Assembly: GCF_011305535.1 (NCBI RefSeq)
Contig: NZ_CP049905.1
Location: 5,268,001 to 5,332,000 of the forward strand
Direction: 5' to 3'
From: Diaphorobacter sp. HDW4B
GTDB lineage: Bacteria > Pseudomonadota > Gammaproteobacteria > Burkholderiales > Burkholderiaceae_C
Length of the DNA stretch: 64,000 nucleotides
This document shows positions 26,432 through 37,684 of this stretch, in pieces. The notes under the pieces are model-generated. The model saw only the letters and a program-made list of their open reading frames with translations. It had not been told where the DNA came from and ran no database searches. Position 1 is the stretch's first letter, and the number at the start of each line of letters is the position of its first letter. A program made the translations under genes and the position numbers.

Positions 26432-27913
26432 ATGAACGCAAACAGTTCCTCCCCCACCCCAGAACCCAGCCAGCTTCGCCGCACGCTCAAGGCACGCCAC
26501 ATGTCCATGATCGCCATTGGCGGCTCCATCGGCACAGGTCTGTTCGTCGCCTCGGGCGCGACCATCTCGCAAGCGGGCCCCGGCGGCGCACTGCTGGCCT
26601 ACATGGTGGTCGGGCTGATGGTGTACTTTCTCATGACCAGTCTGGGCGAGATGGCGTCGCACCTGCCGGTCTCCGGCTCCTTCGCCACCTATGGCGCCAA
26701 GTACGTGGACCCCGGATTCGGCTTCGCGCTTGGCTGGAACTACTGGTACAACTGGGCGGTGACCATCGCGGTCGACCTCGTGGCCGCACAGCTCGTCATG
26801 GCTTATTGGTTCCCCGACGTGAATGGCGTGCTCTGGAGCGCGTTGTTTCTGGCGTTGATGGTCGGGCTGAACGCGTTGTCCGCACGCGGTTTTGGCGAGT
26901 CGGAATTCTGGTTCGCCACCATCAAGGTCGTGACCGTGCTGGTGTTCATCGGCGTCGGTCTGCTGATGGTGTTCGGCATTTTCAAGGGCGGCGCGCCCGA
27001 GGGTTTCTGGGGCAATGTCGCCAACTTCACCAATGGCGACGCGCCTTTCGCGGGCGGCTTTGCCGCACTGATCGGCGTGGCGATGGTGGTGGGCTTTTCG
27101 TTTCAAGGCACGGAACTGATCGGCATTGCCGCAGGTGAATCCGAAGATCCCGCCAAGAACGTGCCCAAAGCCGTGCGCAAGGTGTTCTGGCGCATTCTGC
27201 TGTTCTATGTGTTCGCGATTCTGATCATCGGCCTGTTGATTCCCTACACCGATCCGCAACTGCTCAAAAACGATGTGGGTGATGTTTCGGTGAGTCCATT
27301 CACTCTCGTGTTCGAGCACGCGGGTCTGCTCGGCGCGGCGGCGGTGATGAATGCGGTGGTGCTGACCTCCGTGCTGTCCGCCGGCAACTCGGGCATGTAC
27401 GCCTCCACCCGCATGTTGTATGCGCTGGCCGAGCAAGGCATGGCCCCAAAAATGTTCGCACGCGTGAACCGACGCGGCGTGCCCGTGCTCGCACTGATCG
27501 CCACCACCGTGATTGCAGCGCTGTGCTTTCTGAGCAATATCTTCAGCCCGTCGGCCGTCTACATCTGGCTGCTCAATCTCTCGGGCATGTGCGGCTTCGT
27601 CGCCTGGCTGGGCATCGCCATCAGCCACTACCGCTTCCGCAAGGGCTGCGAGGCACAGGGCTACGCCTTGAGCAACCTGCCCTACCAGGCACCCGCGTTC
27701 CCGGTCGGGCCAGTGTTCGCCTTTGTGCTGTGCATGGTCATCACGCTCGGTCAGAACTACGAGAATTTCATGGCCGACAAGATCGACTGGGTCGGCGTGG
27801 TGGCCACCTACATCGGCCTGCCGCTGTTCCTTGCGATCTGGTTTGGCTACAAATGGGTCAAGGGCTCGCGCATCGTGGCCTACAAGGACATGGACGTGAG
27901 CGGTCTGCGCTGA
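26432..27913 (+). CDS. lysP: Lysine-specific permease, APC family
   Basis: 493 residues with twelve predicted membrane helices. The N-terminus (LRRTLKARHMSMIAIGGSIG, then GTGLFVASGATISQAGPGGA) closely follows E. coli LysP, as do GFALGWNYWYNWAVTIAVDL, VGFSFQGTELIGIAAGESED and ISVSPFTLVF-like segments. Expected to import lysine by proton symport at the inner membrane. The Lrp/AsnC regulator at 27956 is encoded convergently just downstream, so control by an amino-acid-responsive regulator is possible. No operon partner on the same strand. Confidence 0.9.
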   Translation: MNANSSSPTPEPSQLRRTLKARHMSMIAIGGSIGTGLFVASGATISQAGPGGALLAYMVVGLMVYFLMTSLGEMASHLPVSGSFATYGAKYVDPGFGFALGWNYWYNWAVTIAVDLVAAQLVMAYWFPDVNGVLWSALFLALMVGLNALSARGFGESEFWFATIKVVTVLVFIGVGLLMVFGIFKGGAPEGFWGNVANFTNGDAPFAGGFAALIGVAMVVGFSFQGTELIGIAAGESEDPAKNVPKAVRKVFWRILLFYVFAILIIGLLIPYTDPQLLKNDVGDVSVSPFTLVFEHAGLLGAAAVMNAVVLTSVLSAGNSGMYASTRMLYALAEQGMAPKMFARVNRRGVPVLALIATTVIAALCFLSNIFSPSAVYIWLLNLSGMCGFVAWLGIAISHYRFRKGCEAQGYALSNLPYQAPAFPVGPVFAFVLCMVITLGQNYENFMADKIDWVGVVATYIGLPLFLAIWFGYKWVKGSRIVAYKDMDVSGLR

Positions 27914-27955
27914 GGCACTAGCTCCCGTTTCCCTCCCGCCTCCTTCAGCTTTCCT

Positions 27956-28420
27956 TCAACTCGCGTTGAGCGGCAGATCGGCCCGCTTCAACGTGCGCAG
28001 CACAAAACTCGAGCGGCTGTGGCGTATGCCCTTGATGCGATAGAGCTTCTCGCGCAGCAGCCGCTCGTAGTCCCGCGTGTCCTTGACGACCACGCGCAGC
28101 AGATAGTCGTAATCGCCCGACACCAGATGCGCCTCGACCACCTCGGGGATGCTCGCCAGCACCTCGCCGAATTTCTCCAGCGTGTTGTCCGAATGGCTGT
28201 CCAGCGTGACCTGCACCAGCACCGTGTCGCCTAGCCCCAGCGCCTGCGGGTTCAGGCGCACGGTGTAGCCTTCGATCACGCCCGCCTCCTCCATCTTCTT
28301 GATGCGTCCCCAGCATGGAGATGCGCTCAAACCCACAGCAGCGCCGATTTCCTGCAGACTCGCACGCGAATCTGCTTGAAGACGAGTGAGAATTTTCCGA
28401 TCCATCGAGTCCAAAAGCAT
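27956..28420 (-). CDS. Lrp/AsnC-family regulator
   Basis: 154 residues. N-terminal winged HTH (LDSMDRKILTRLQADSRASLQEIGAAVGLSASPCWGRIKKMEEAGVI, residues ~3-50). C-terminal RAM ligand-binding domain (VLVQVTLDSHSDNTLEKF, EAHLVSGDYDYLLRVVVKD). The effector is likely an amino acid. The start may be the ATG at 28420 or the in-frame ATG at 28405. It is convergent with lysP. Confidence 0.9.
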   Translation of the reverse strand: MLLDSMDRKILTRLQADSRASLQEIGAAVGLSASPCWGRIKKMEEAGVIEGYTVRLNPQALGLGDTVLVQVTLDSHSDNTLEKFGEVLASIPEVVEAHLVSGDYDYLLRVVVKDTRDYERLLREKLYRIKGIRHSRSSFVLRTLKRADLPLNAS

Positions 28421-28806
28421 AATTTTCTACAAAAGTTGACTTTGTAGATTATTTTTCCAAATCGACATCAAATACAAGAAAAATCAAAAACATCTTCGAG
28501 CAACGCAGGCGCATACTTCTTCCATCGAAACACTTTTACCGAAGCCCCTTTCCAGCAGAGCCTGTTTACCGACATTCCACTCTCCTCCACAGCTCCCAGG
28601 CGGTTACCGCTGCCTTCGGGAGCTTTGGCGCATCCGGGTCATCGCCCAAACAGCCTCAATCAAACTGGCTGAACACATAAAAACCCCAATTCCGCTGCGT
28701 ATCCGTTTGTCCACAATGGACGGCGGCAATTCACAACGTTCACCACGAATTGCCAACCCGACAGGTGTGGAGACAATTTCGGCATTGCCGATCAGGAACA
28801 AACAAA
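28421..28806. other. Divergent intergenic region before dctP
   Basis: 386 bp. The left part, next to the Lrp gene, is AT-rich and should hold its promoter. The right part should hold the TRAP operon promoter. AGGA lies about 10 bases before the dctP ATG. No further gene or strong repeat seen. Confidence 0.4.
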
Positions 28807-29781
28807 ATGCAGCTCAGCAAGATGGCTTTGGGAATGGGTTTGGCTCTCGGCGTCGCTTTCACAGCGACGGCCGCCCCTCAGGTTCTCAAGATCGGTTACG
28901 CCACCGCCCCCGATTCGCACTACGGCGTCGGCTCCAAGGTGTTCTGCGATGAGGTCGAGAAGAACACGCAGAACCGCTTCAAATGCCAGCATTTCCCCAA
29001 CTCGGCGCTCGGCGGTGAGCGCGAGCAGATCGAAGCCATCCAGCTCGGCACGCAGGATCTGGTGAACACTTCCACCGGCCCGGTCGGCAACTTCGTGCCG
29101 GAAGTGAAGATCGTCGATATTCCGTTTCTGTTCCGCGACTACGACCACGCGCGCAAGGTGATGGACGGCCCCATCGGCCAGGACATCCTCACCAAGTTCC
29201 CGAGCAAAGGCATCATCGCGCTGGCGTGGACCGAAAACGGCTTTCGCCACATGACCAACTCCAAGCGCGACATCGTCACACCCGCCGACACCAAGGGCCT
29301 GAAGATGCGCACCATGGAAAACAAGGTGCACATGGACGGCTACCGCACCTTCGGCATTCTGCCCACGCCCATGGCCTTCCCCGAGCTGTTCGGCGCGCTG
29401 CAGCAGGGCACGGTGGACGGGCAGGAAAACCCGATTCCGGTGATTCTGTCCGCCAAGTTCGCGCAGGTGCAAAAGCATCTTTCGCTGACCGGCCACGTGT
29501 ACTCGCCAGCGCTGCTGCTGCTGTCGCCCAAGGTCTGGAACAAGCTCTCGGACGCGGACAAGAAGGTCTTCACCGACGCCGCCAAGAAGGCCTCCGTGGC
29601 CCAGCGCGCCAAGGTCAACGAGGACGAGGACAAGGGCATCGCCCAGCTCGAAAAGGACGGCATGAAGGTCATCCGCAAGGTCGATGGCGACGCCTTCCGC
29701 GCGGCGCTCAAGCCTGCCTTCCCCGGATACGCCAAGGAGTTTGGCGAGGCCAACATCCAGCGCATCGTGGATGTGAAGTAA
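28807..29781 (+). CDS. dctP: TRAP transporter substrate-binding protein
   Basis: About 324 residues with a signal peptide (MQLSKMALGMGLALGVAFTA, cleavage near ATAAPQ). DctP family: FPNSALGGEREQIEAIQLGTQDLVN, the conserved Arg-containing KGLKMRTMENKVHMD, and the PMAFPELFGALQQGTVDGQENP signature. Captures an organic acid in the periplasm for DctQM. The substrate is not readable from sequence. I start it at 28807, where the signal peptide opens behind AGGA. First gene of the operon. Confidence 0.92.
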   Translation: MQLSKMALGMGLALGVAFTATAAPQVLKIGYATAPDSHYGVGSKVFCDEVEKNTQNRFKCQHFPNSALGGEREQIEAIQLGTQDLVNTSTGPVGNFVPEVKIVDIPFLFRDYDHARKVMDGPIGQDILTKFPSKGIIALAWTENGFRHMTNSKRDIVTPADTKGLKMRTMENKVHMDGYRTFGILPTPMAFPELFGALQQGTVDGQENPIPVILSAKFAQVQKHLSLTGHVYSPALLLLSPKVWNKLSDADKKVFTDAAKKASVAQRAKVNEDEDKGIAQLEKDGMKVIRKVDGDAFRAALKPAFPGYAKEFGEANIQRIVDVK

Positions 29782-29806
29782 GGCCATCGTCCACCTGACC
29801 GCAGCA

Positions 29807-29840
29807 TGCCCGGATTCGCCACAAGCAGCCGGGCATTTTT
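29807..29840 (+). terminator. Hairpin between dctP and dctQ
   Basis: TGCCCGG (29807-29813) pairs with CCGGGCA (29829-29835), followed by TTTTT. Read-through to dctQM is needed, so this probably sets a high binding-protein ratio. Confidence 0.8.
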
Positions 29841-29879
29841 GCTTGATCTCCCAACTCAACGCCCCACGGGCCCGCTAAC

Positions 29880-30392
29880 GTGCAAACCTTCGAGCGACTC
29901 TTTCTCGCCGTCAACCGCTGGGCGTTGATTCTGCTGCTTGCGGCCATGTCGGTGATCATCTTCACCAACGTCGTGCTGCGCTACACCACCCACGAATCCA
30001 TCGAATGGGCCGAGGAAGTCTCGCGCCACATGATGATCTGGCTGACCTTTCTGGGCGCCGGCCCGGTGCTGCGCTACGGCGGCCATATCGCCGTCGAGAA
30101 TCTGCAGGACGCCCTGCCGCGCAAGGCCGCGATTGCGCTGCGCATCGTCGTCGCCCTGCTGCTGTTCGCGTTCTTCGGCTTCATGGTCTGGTACGGCTGG
30201 CTCTACATGCAGCGCACCATGTTCCAGCTCACCGCCGTCACGCAGATTCCGTTTGCCTACATCTACAGCGCCATGCCGATCGGTGGCGTGCTGCTGGTCG
30301 TTCACTTTCTGCTGATCGTCAAAGGCTACGTGCTGGACCGCCAGTTCGCGTCCGACGACCATTTCGACGCCACCGCTTCGGCGTCGCTCTGA
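29880..30392 (+). CDS. dctQ: TRAP transporter small permease
   Basis: 170 residues with four membrane helices (LFLAVNRWALILLLAAMSVIIF onward). DctQ-type core: NVVLRYTTHESIEWAEEVSRHMMIWLTFLGAGPVLRYGGHI. GTG start at 29880. Pairs with DctM in the inner membrane. dctM follows after 30 bp. Confidence 0.9.
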   Translation: MQTFERLFLAVNRWALILLLAAMSVIIFTNVVLRYTTHESIEWAEEVSRHMMIWLTFLGAGPVLRYGGHIAVENLQDALPRKAAIALRIVVALLLFAFFGFMVWYGWLYMQRTMFQLTAVTQIPFAYIYSAMPIGGVLLVVHFLLIVKGYVLDRQFASDDHFDATASASL

Positions 30393-30422
30393 GACTGAAA
30401 CCCGAGAAAAAGAAAACACACC

Positions 30423-31715
30423 ATGGATGCCAGTCTCGTTCTCATCATCTCCGCCTGCGTGTATCTCGCCATCGGTGTGCCGGTGGCGTTCGCGCTCGGC
30501 CTGTCCACCGCCACCACGCTGATTCTTGCGGAGAACTATCCACTGATGGTGCTGCTGAAAGAAACCTTCACCGGCATCGACAGCTTTCCGCTCATGGCCG
30601 TGCCGTTCTTCATCCTCGCTGCCGAGCTGATGAGCGGCGGCTCGCTGACCGAAGTGCTGCTCAAATTCGCGGGCCAGTTCGTCGGCCATCGGCGCGGCGG
30701 TCTGGGCTATACGAATGTGGTTTCGCTCACGTTCTTTTCAGGCATTTCGGGCTCTGCGCTGGCCGATGCAGCAGGCCCCGGATCGATGCTGATCCGCATG
30801 ATGGACAAGGCGGGCTACGACCGCTCCTACGCCGCCGCGCTCACCGCATCGACCGCCATCGTCGGCCCGATCATCCCGCCCTCGATCACGATGATCATCT
30901 ACGCGCTGCAGGACGAAACCGTGTCTGTGGCCACGCTGTTCGTGGCGGGCATTCTTCCCGGCATCCTGATCGCGATTGCGATGTGCGTGGTGAACTTCTA
31001 CGTCTCCAAGAAGCGCAACTACAAGGGCGACGGCCAGACCCCGCCGCTCAAGGAAATCCTCATCACCACCTGGAAGGCGCTTCCGGCGATTCTGTTGCCG
31101 GTGGTGATTCTGGGCGGCATGCGCGCAGGCTGGTTCACGCCGACCGAAGCCTCGGTGGTGGCAGTGTTCTACGCGCTCATCTGCGGCAAGTTCGTCTATC
31201 GCACGCTGCAATGGAAGGCGCTGCCGGACATTCTTTCGCGCTCCGCACTGCTCTCGGCTTCGGTGCTGATCATCATCGGCCTGTCCGCTTCGTTCGCCTG
31301 GGTGCTGACCATCGAAGGCATTCCACAGCAGATGGCCGAGTGGCTGGTGAGCATGAATCTCTCGCCATGGATGTTCCTGATTCTGGTGAACATCTTTCTG
31401 CTGCTGTTCGGCATCTTCATCGAGCCGCTGCCGGGTGTGATGGTGCTCGCGCCGATTCTCGCGCCCGTGGCCGTCAAGCTGGGCGTCGATCCCGTGCACT
31501 TCGCAATGATCGTGATCTTCAACCTCACGCTCGGCATGATCACACCACCCGTGGGCGGTCTGCTGTTCGTGACCTGCAATGTCTCCAAGGTGCCGATGTC
31601 CGCGCTGGTCAAGGAACTGGTGCCGTTTCTCTGGGCGCATGGCGTGGTGCTGATCATCCTGACCTTCGTGCCGGCCCTCAGCACCTGGCTGCCGCATGCC
31701 ATGGGATTCAAATAG
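30423..31715 (+). CDS. dctM: TRAP transporter large permease
   Basis: 430 residues with about twelve helices. DctM features: PLMAVPFFILAAELMSGG, FSGISGSALADAAGPGSMLI, GPIIPPSITMIIYA and the C-terminal LGMITPPVGGLLFVTC. Sodium-coupled transport of the substrate delivered by DctP. Last gene of the operon. The glycine riboswitch transcript starts about 50 bp downstream. Confidence 0.93.
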   Translation: MDASLVLIISACVYLAIGVPVAFALGLSTATTLILAENYPLMVLLKETFTGIDSFPLMAVPFFILAAELMSGGSLTEVLLKFAGQFVGHRRGGLGYTNVVSLTFFSGISGSALADAAGPGSMLIRMMDKAGYDRSYAAALTASTAIVGPIIPPSITMIIYALQDETVSVATLFVAGILPGILIAIAMCVVNFYVSKKRNYKGDGQTPPLKEILITTWKALPAILLPVVILGGMRAGWFTPTEASVVAVFYALICGKFVYRTLQWKALPDILSRSALLSASVLIIIGLSASFAWVLTIEGIPQQMAEWLVSMNLSPWMFLILVNIFLLLFGIFIEPLPGVMVLAPILAPVAVKLGVDPVHFAMIVIFNLTLGMITPPVGGLLFVTCNVSKVPMSALVKELVPFLWAHGVVLIILTFVPALSTWLPHAMGFK

Positions 31716-31768
31716 GGCCGCAACAAATAAGGCAGCGACGAGAGTCCGAGCAAACATCGCCATGCAGT

Positions 31769-32025
31769 TATAATTGCCAGCTTGTCAGGAGAGAGTCCGC
31801 CGCCCGCTGCATTGCGCGTGCCGCGCGGACCGCCGAAGGCGCAGGCAGACACCGAACGCTCAGGCAAAAGGACTGGCAAACCGCCCGCAGTGATGCGGGC
31901 GTTCCCCCAGCTGGAGAGAGGCTGTTTTCAGCGCGAAAACGGTCCACCGAAGGAGCAAGTCGCCACGTGTCTTTCAAATGACGTGCGATGAATCTCTCAG
32001 GTAAAGCGGACAGCAGGGCAAACCG
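31769..32025 (+). promoter_or_regulatory. Tandem glycine riboswitch upstream of gcvT
   Basis: A TATAAT at 31769-31774 is a good -10 element. Aptamer 1 runs from AGGAGAGAGTCC (about 31787) through GCCGAAGGCGCAGGC to CTCAGGCAAAAGGACTGGCA (about 31877). Aptamer 2 runs from CTGGAGAGAGGC (31911) through CCACCGAAGGAGCAAGTC to CTCTCAGGTAAAGCGGACAG (about 32013). These are the conserved cores of the two-aptamer glycine riboswitch. Glycine binding would raise expression of the glycine cleavage genes. The gcvT start follows about 55 bp later, so translational or anti-termination control is possible. Confidence 0.93.
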
Positions 32026-32077
32026 CGATCAACGCTTGGTTGGTCGTCTGGATCATTTGCCTTGGAGACATCCGCCC

Positions 32078-33214
32078 ATGTCCGCGCCCTCGCCCGCCAC
32101 GCCGCTGCTCAACACGCCACTGAACGCCCTGCACATCGAACTCGGTGCCAAGATGGTGCCGTTCGCTGGTTACTCCATGCCCGTGCAGTACCCCGCCGGT
32201 CTGATGGCCGAGCACAACCACACGCGCAGCGCTGCCGGTCTGTTCGACGTGTCGCACATGGGCCAGTTGCGTCTGGTGGGTGCCGATGCCGCCGCCGCTT
32301 TCGAAACCCTGATGCCCGTCGATGTGATCGGCCTCGGTGTCGGCAAGCAGCGCTACGGCCTGCTGCTCAACGACGACGGCGGCATCATCGACGACCTGAT
32401 GTTCTTCAATCGCGGCAAGGACATCTTCGTGATCGTCAACGGCGCGTGCAAGGTCGGCGACATCGCCCACATCATCGAGCGCATCGGTCACCGCTGCCAG
32501 GTCATCCCCATGCCCGAACGCGGCCTGCTGGCGCTGCAAGGCCCGAAGGCTGTGGATGTGCTCTCGCGCCTCGTTCCCGGCGTGGAAAAGCTGGTGTTCA
32601 TGACCGGCGGCGAGTTCAACTGGAATGGCGCCGATCTATTCATCACCCGCAGCGGTTACACCGGCGAAGACGGCTTTGAAATCTCGGTGCACGAAAGCCG
32701 CATCGACGAGTTCGCGCGTGCGCTGCTCAAGCAGGAAGAAGTCAAGCCGATTGGTCTGGGCGCGCGCAACTCGCTGCGTCTCGAAGCCGGTCTGTGCCTG
32801 TATGGCAACGACATCGACACCACCACCACGCCGCCCGAAGCCACGCTGAACTGGGCCATCCAGAAAGTGCGCCGCACAGGTGGCGAGCGCGCAGGCGGTT
32901 TCCCCGGCGCGACCAAGATTCTTTCGCAGATCGACCAACCCACATCGCTCACGCAAAAGCGCGTGGGCCTGATCGCCAAGGAGCGTATTCCCGTGCGTGA
33001 ACCCGCCGAGCTGCAGAACGCAGCGGGCGAAAAGATCGGTCACATCACCAGCGGCCTGCTCAGCCCCACGCTGAACCAACCCGTGGCGCTGGGTTTTGTG
33101 AAGCCCGAATTTGCAGCCAACGGCACCGAAGTGTTCGCCCTCGTGCGCGGCAAGCAAGTGCCGATGGTGGTGAGCGCCACGCCGTTCGTGCCCACCAATT
33201 ACTTCCGCGGTTGA
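32078..33214 (+). CDS. gcvT: Glycine cleavage system T protein (aminomethyltransferase)
   Basis: About 378 residues. Transfers the methylene group from aminomethyl-lipoyl-H-protein to tetrahydrofolate and releases ammonia. Folate-binding domain: AGLFDVSHMGQLRLVG, GGIIDDLMFF, ALQGPKA, and the Tyr/Glu region SGYTGEDGFEI. The C-terminal GCV_T domain has GHITSGLLSPTLNQPVALGFV. I use the ATG at 32078, behind TTGGAGACATCCGCCC. An upstream frame start falls in the riboswitch. First gene of gcvTHP. Confidence 0.95.
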   Translation: MSAPSPATPLLNTPLNALHIELGAKMVPFAGYSMPVQYPAGLMAEHNHTRSAAGLFDVSHMGQLRLVGADAAAAFETLMPVDVIGLGVGKQRYGLLLNDDGGIIDDLMFFNRGKDIFVIVNGACKVGDIAHIIERIGHRCQVIPMPERGLLALQGPKAVDVLSRLVPGVEKLVFMTGGEFNWNGADLFITRSGYTGEDGFEISVHESRIDEFARALLKQEEVKPIGLGARNSLRLEAGLCLYGNDIDTTTTPPEATLNWAIQKVRRTGGERAGGFPGATKILSQIDQPTSLTQKRVGLIAKERIPVREPAELQNAAGEKIGHITSGLLSPTLNQPVALGFVKPEFAANGTEVFALVRGKQVPMVVSATPFVPTNYFRG

Positions 33215-33342
33215 GTCGGCAAACGATTCCGCCGCTTGCAGTCCATAGACGTTGGTCCGTCGCCTTGAGTGCCACAAAACCAAGCTACATTGCGTGCTGA
33301 CCAATCTCGAACCGTTTTTCAACTATTTTTTCTGGAGCACCC

Positions 33343-33717
33343 ATGAGCATCCACTTCTCCAAAGACCACGAATGGGTCAACGCCGCTGATTCCAACGCCG
33401 CCGTCGTCGGCATCACCGTTCACGCGCAAGACGCGCTGGGCGATGTGGTGTTCGTCGACCTGCCGGAAGTCGGCAAGACCTTCGCCCAAGGCGAAGTCGC
33501 TGGCGTCGTCGAATCCGTGAAGGCCGCTGCCGACGTGTACATGCCCGTCTCCGGCGAAATCGTGGAAGTCAACGAAGAACTGCGCAACGATCCATCGCTT
33601 GCCAACAGCGACCCGCTGGGCGCTGGCTGGTTCTTCAAGGTCAAGCTGAGCGATGCCGCTCAACTGGCTGAACTGATGGACGAAACGAGCTACAACTCGT
33701 TCGCCGCGAACGCCTGA
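33343..33717 (+). CDS. gcvH: Glycine cleavage system H protein
   Basis: 124 residues, the lipoyl carrier that shuttles the aminomethyl group between GcvP, GcvT and the dihydrolipoamide dehydrogenase. The lipoylated Lys is in GVVESVKAAADVYMPVSGEI (about residue 65). N-terminus HFSKDHEWVN is standard. Full length. It lies between gcvT and gcvP, and a strong terminator follows. Confidence 0.96.
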   Translation: MSIHFSKDHEWVNAADSNAAVVGITVHAQDALGDVVFVDLPEVGKTFAQGEVAGVVESVKAAADVYMPVSGEIVEVNEELRNDPSLANSDPLGAGWFFKVKLSDAAQLAELMDETSYNSFAANA

Positions 33718-33724
33718 TCCAGAC

Positions 33725-33762
33725 AACCGCGCCTTCCCCCACAGAAGGCGCGGTTCTTTTTT
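33725..33762 (+). terminator. Strong terminator between gcvH and gcvP
   Basis: AACCGCGCCTTC (33725-33736) pairs perfectly with GAAGGCGCGGTT (33744-33755), 12 bp with a 7-base loop, followed by CTTTTTT. gcvP starts only 22 bp later and has no obvious room for its own promoter. Confidence 0.88.
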
Positions 33763-33783
33763 GCTTTTGAGACTGGTCCCTCC

Positions 33784-36681
<2,898 letters not shown>

Positions 36682-36734
36682 TCCGACCCTTGCGCCAGTT
36701 GCCTGGTGTTGGCGCAAACCGGATCGAGCATGGG

Positions 36735-36769
36735 AAAGGCGAGTGGTCTTCGGGCCGCTCGCCTTTTTT
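36735..36769 (+). terminator. Intrinsic terminator after gcvP
   Basis: AAAGGCGAG (36735-36743) pairs with CTCGCCTTT (36758-36766), with further inner pairing and T residues after. It closes the gcv operon. Confidence 0.85.
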
Positions 36770-36808
36770 CGAGCTCGCCTGCCAGAGGCGCACTACACTC
36801 GCAGCCCG

Positions 36809-37489
36809 ATGCAATTCCCCCCGCCGCCCTTCATCCCCCACGAACCGCTGATCCCGCTGTACGAAGACGAACACCTGCTCGCCTTCGACAAGCCTTCGGG
36901 CCTGCTGTGCGTGCCCGGCAGAGGGCCGGACAAGCAGGATTGCCTGATCACCCGCGTGCAGCAGCAGTGGCCCGAGACGCTGCTGATCCATCGGCTCGAC
37001 ATGTCCACCTCCGGCATCGTGCTGTTTGCGCGCAGTCTGGAGATGCAGCGTGCGATGAGCGCCGCGTTTGCCGAGCGGCAGGTGCACAAGACGTATGAGG
37101 CGCTAGTGGCGGGCGTGCCTGCCGAGCCGGGGGGCGACTGGCAAGAGATCAGCGCGCCGATTCTGCAGGACTGGCCAAGGCGACCGATCCACATCGTCGA
37201 TCCGGCGGGCAAGCAGAGCGTCACGCGCTGGAAAGTGCTTGAACAGGTCGATGGCATCTCGCACATCCGGCACATTTCGCGCCTTGCCCTTGAGCCGATC
37301 ACCGGGCGCACGCATCAGTTGCGGGTGCATCTCCAGCATCTGGGATTTCCCATACTCGGAGATCCACTTTACGCGCCGGAGCCGGTGCAGCAAATTGCCG
37401 ACCGATTGATGCTTCACGCACGTTTATTGCGGCTTTCACACCCCGTCAGCGGGCAGGAAGTGTGTATTGCCAGCAACGTGCCGTTTTAA
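36809..37489 (+). CDS. RluA-family pseudouridine synthase
   Basis: About 226 residues. Isomerises uridine in rRNA or tRNA. The catalytic Asp is in LIHRLDMSTSGIVLFA (about residue 54). Other family motifs: YEDEHLLAFDKPSGLLCVPG at the N-terminus, KTYEALVAG, and ITGRTHQLRVHLQHLGFPIL near residue 170. There is no S4 domain, as in RluA itself (rRNA position 746 and tRNA position 32), but the exact target is uncertain. The start at 36809 gives the usual length. An earlier frame start lies in the gcv terminator. Confidence 0.88.
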   Translation: MQFPPPPFIPHEPLIPLYEDEHLLAFDKPSGLLCVPGRGPDKQDCLITRVQQQWPETLLIHRLDMSTSGIVLFARSLEMQRAMSAAFAERQVHKTYEALVAGVPAEPGGDWQEISAPILQDWPRRPIHIVDPAGKQSVTRWKVLEQVDGISHIRHISRLALEPITGRTHQLRVHLQHLGFPILGDPLYAPEPVQQIADRLMLHARLLRLSHPVSGQEVCIASNVPF

Positions 37490-37684
37490 ACTTGTATCAA
37501 GAAAAAAAGGCATCCTACAGAGGATAATCAGCATTAGCTTATGCACCCCTCCTAGGGAAACCCCCCGTTGTGAGGCCATGTCCCCTCGATAAGCTGGGCG
37601 ACTTGCTGTGCGACGCTCCCCAAAAAGGGGCGCACGACTGCATACAATTTACCTTTATTGAAATTATTAGTGATAGGAATAACT

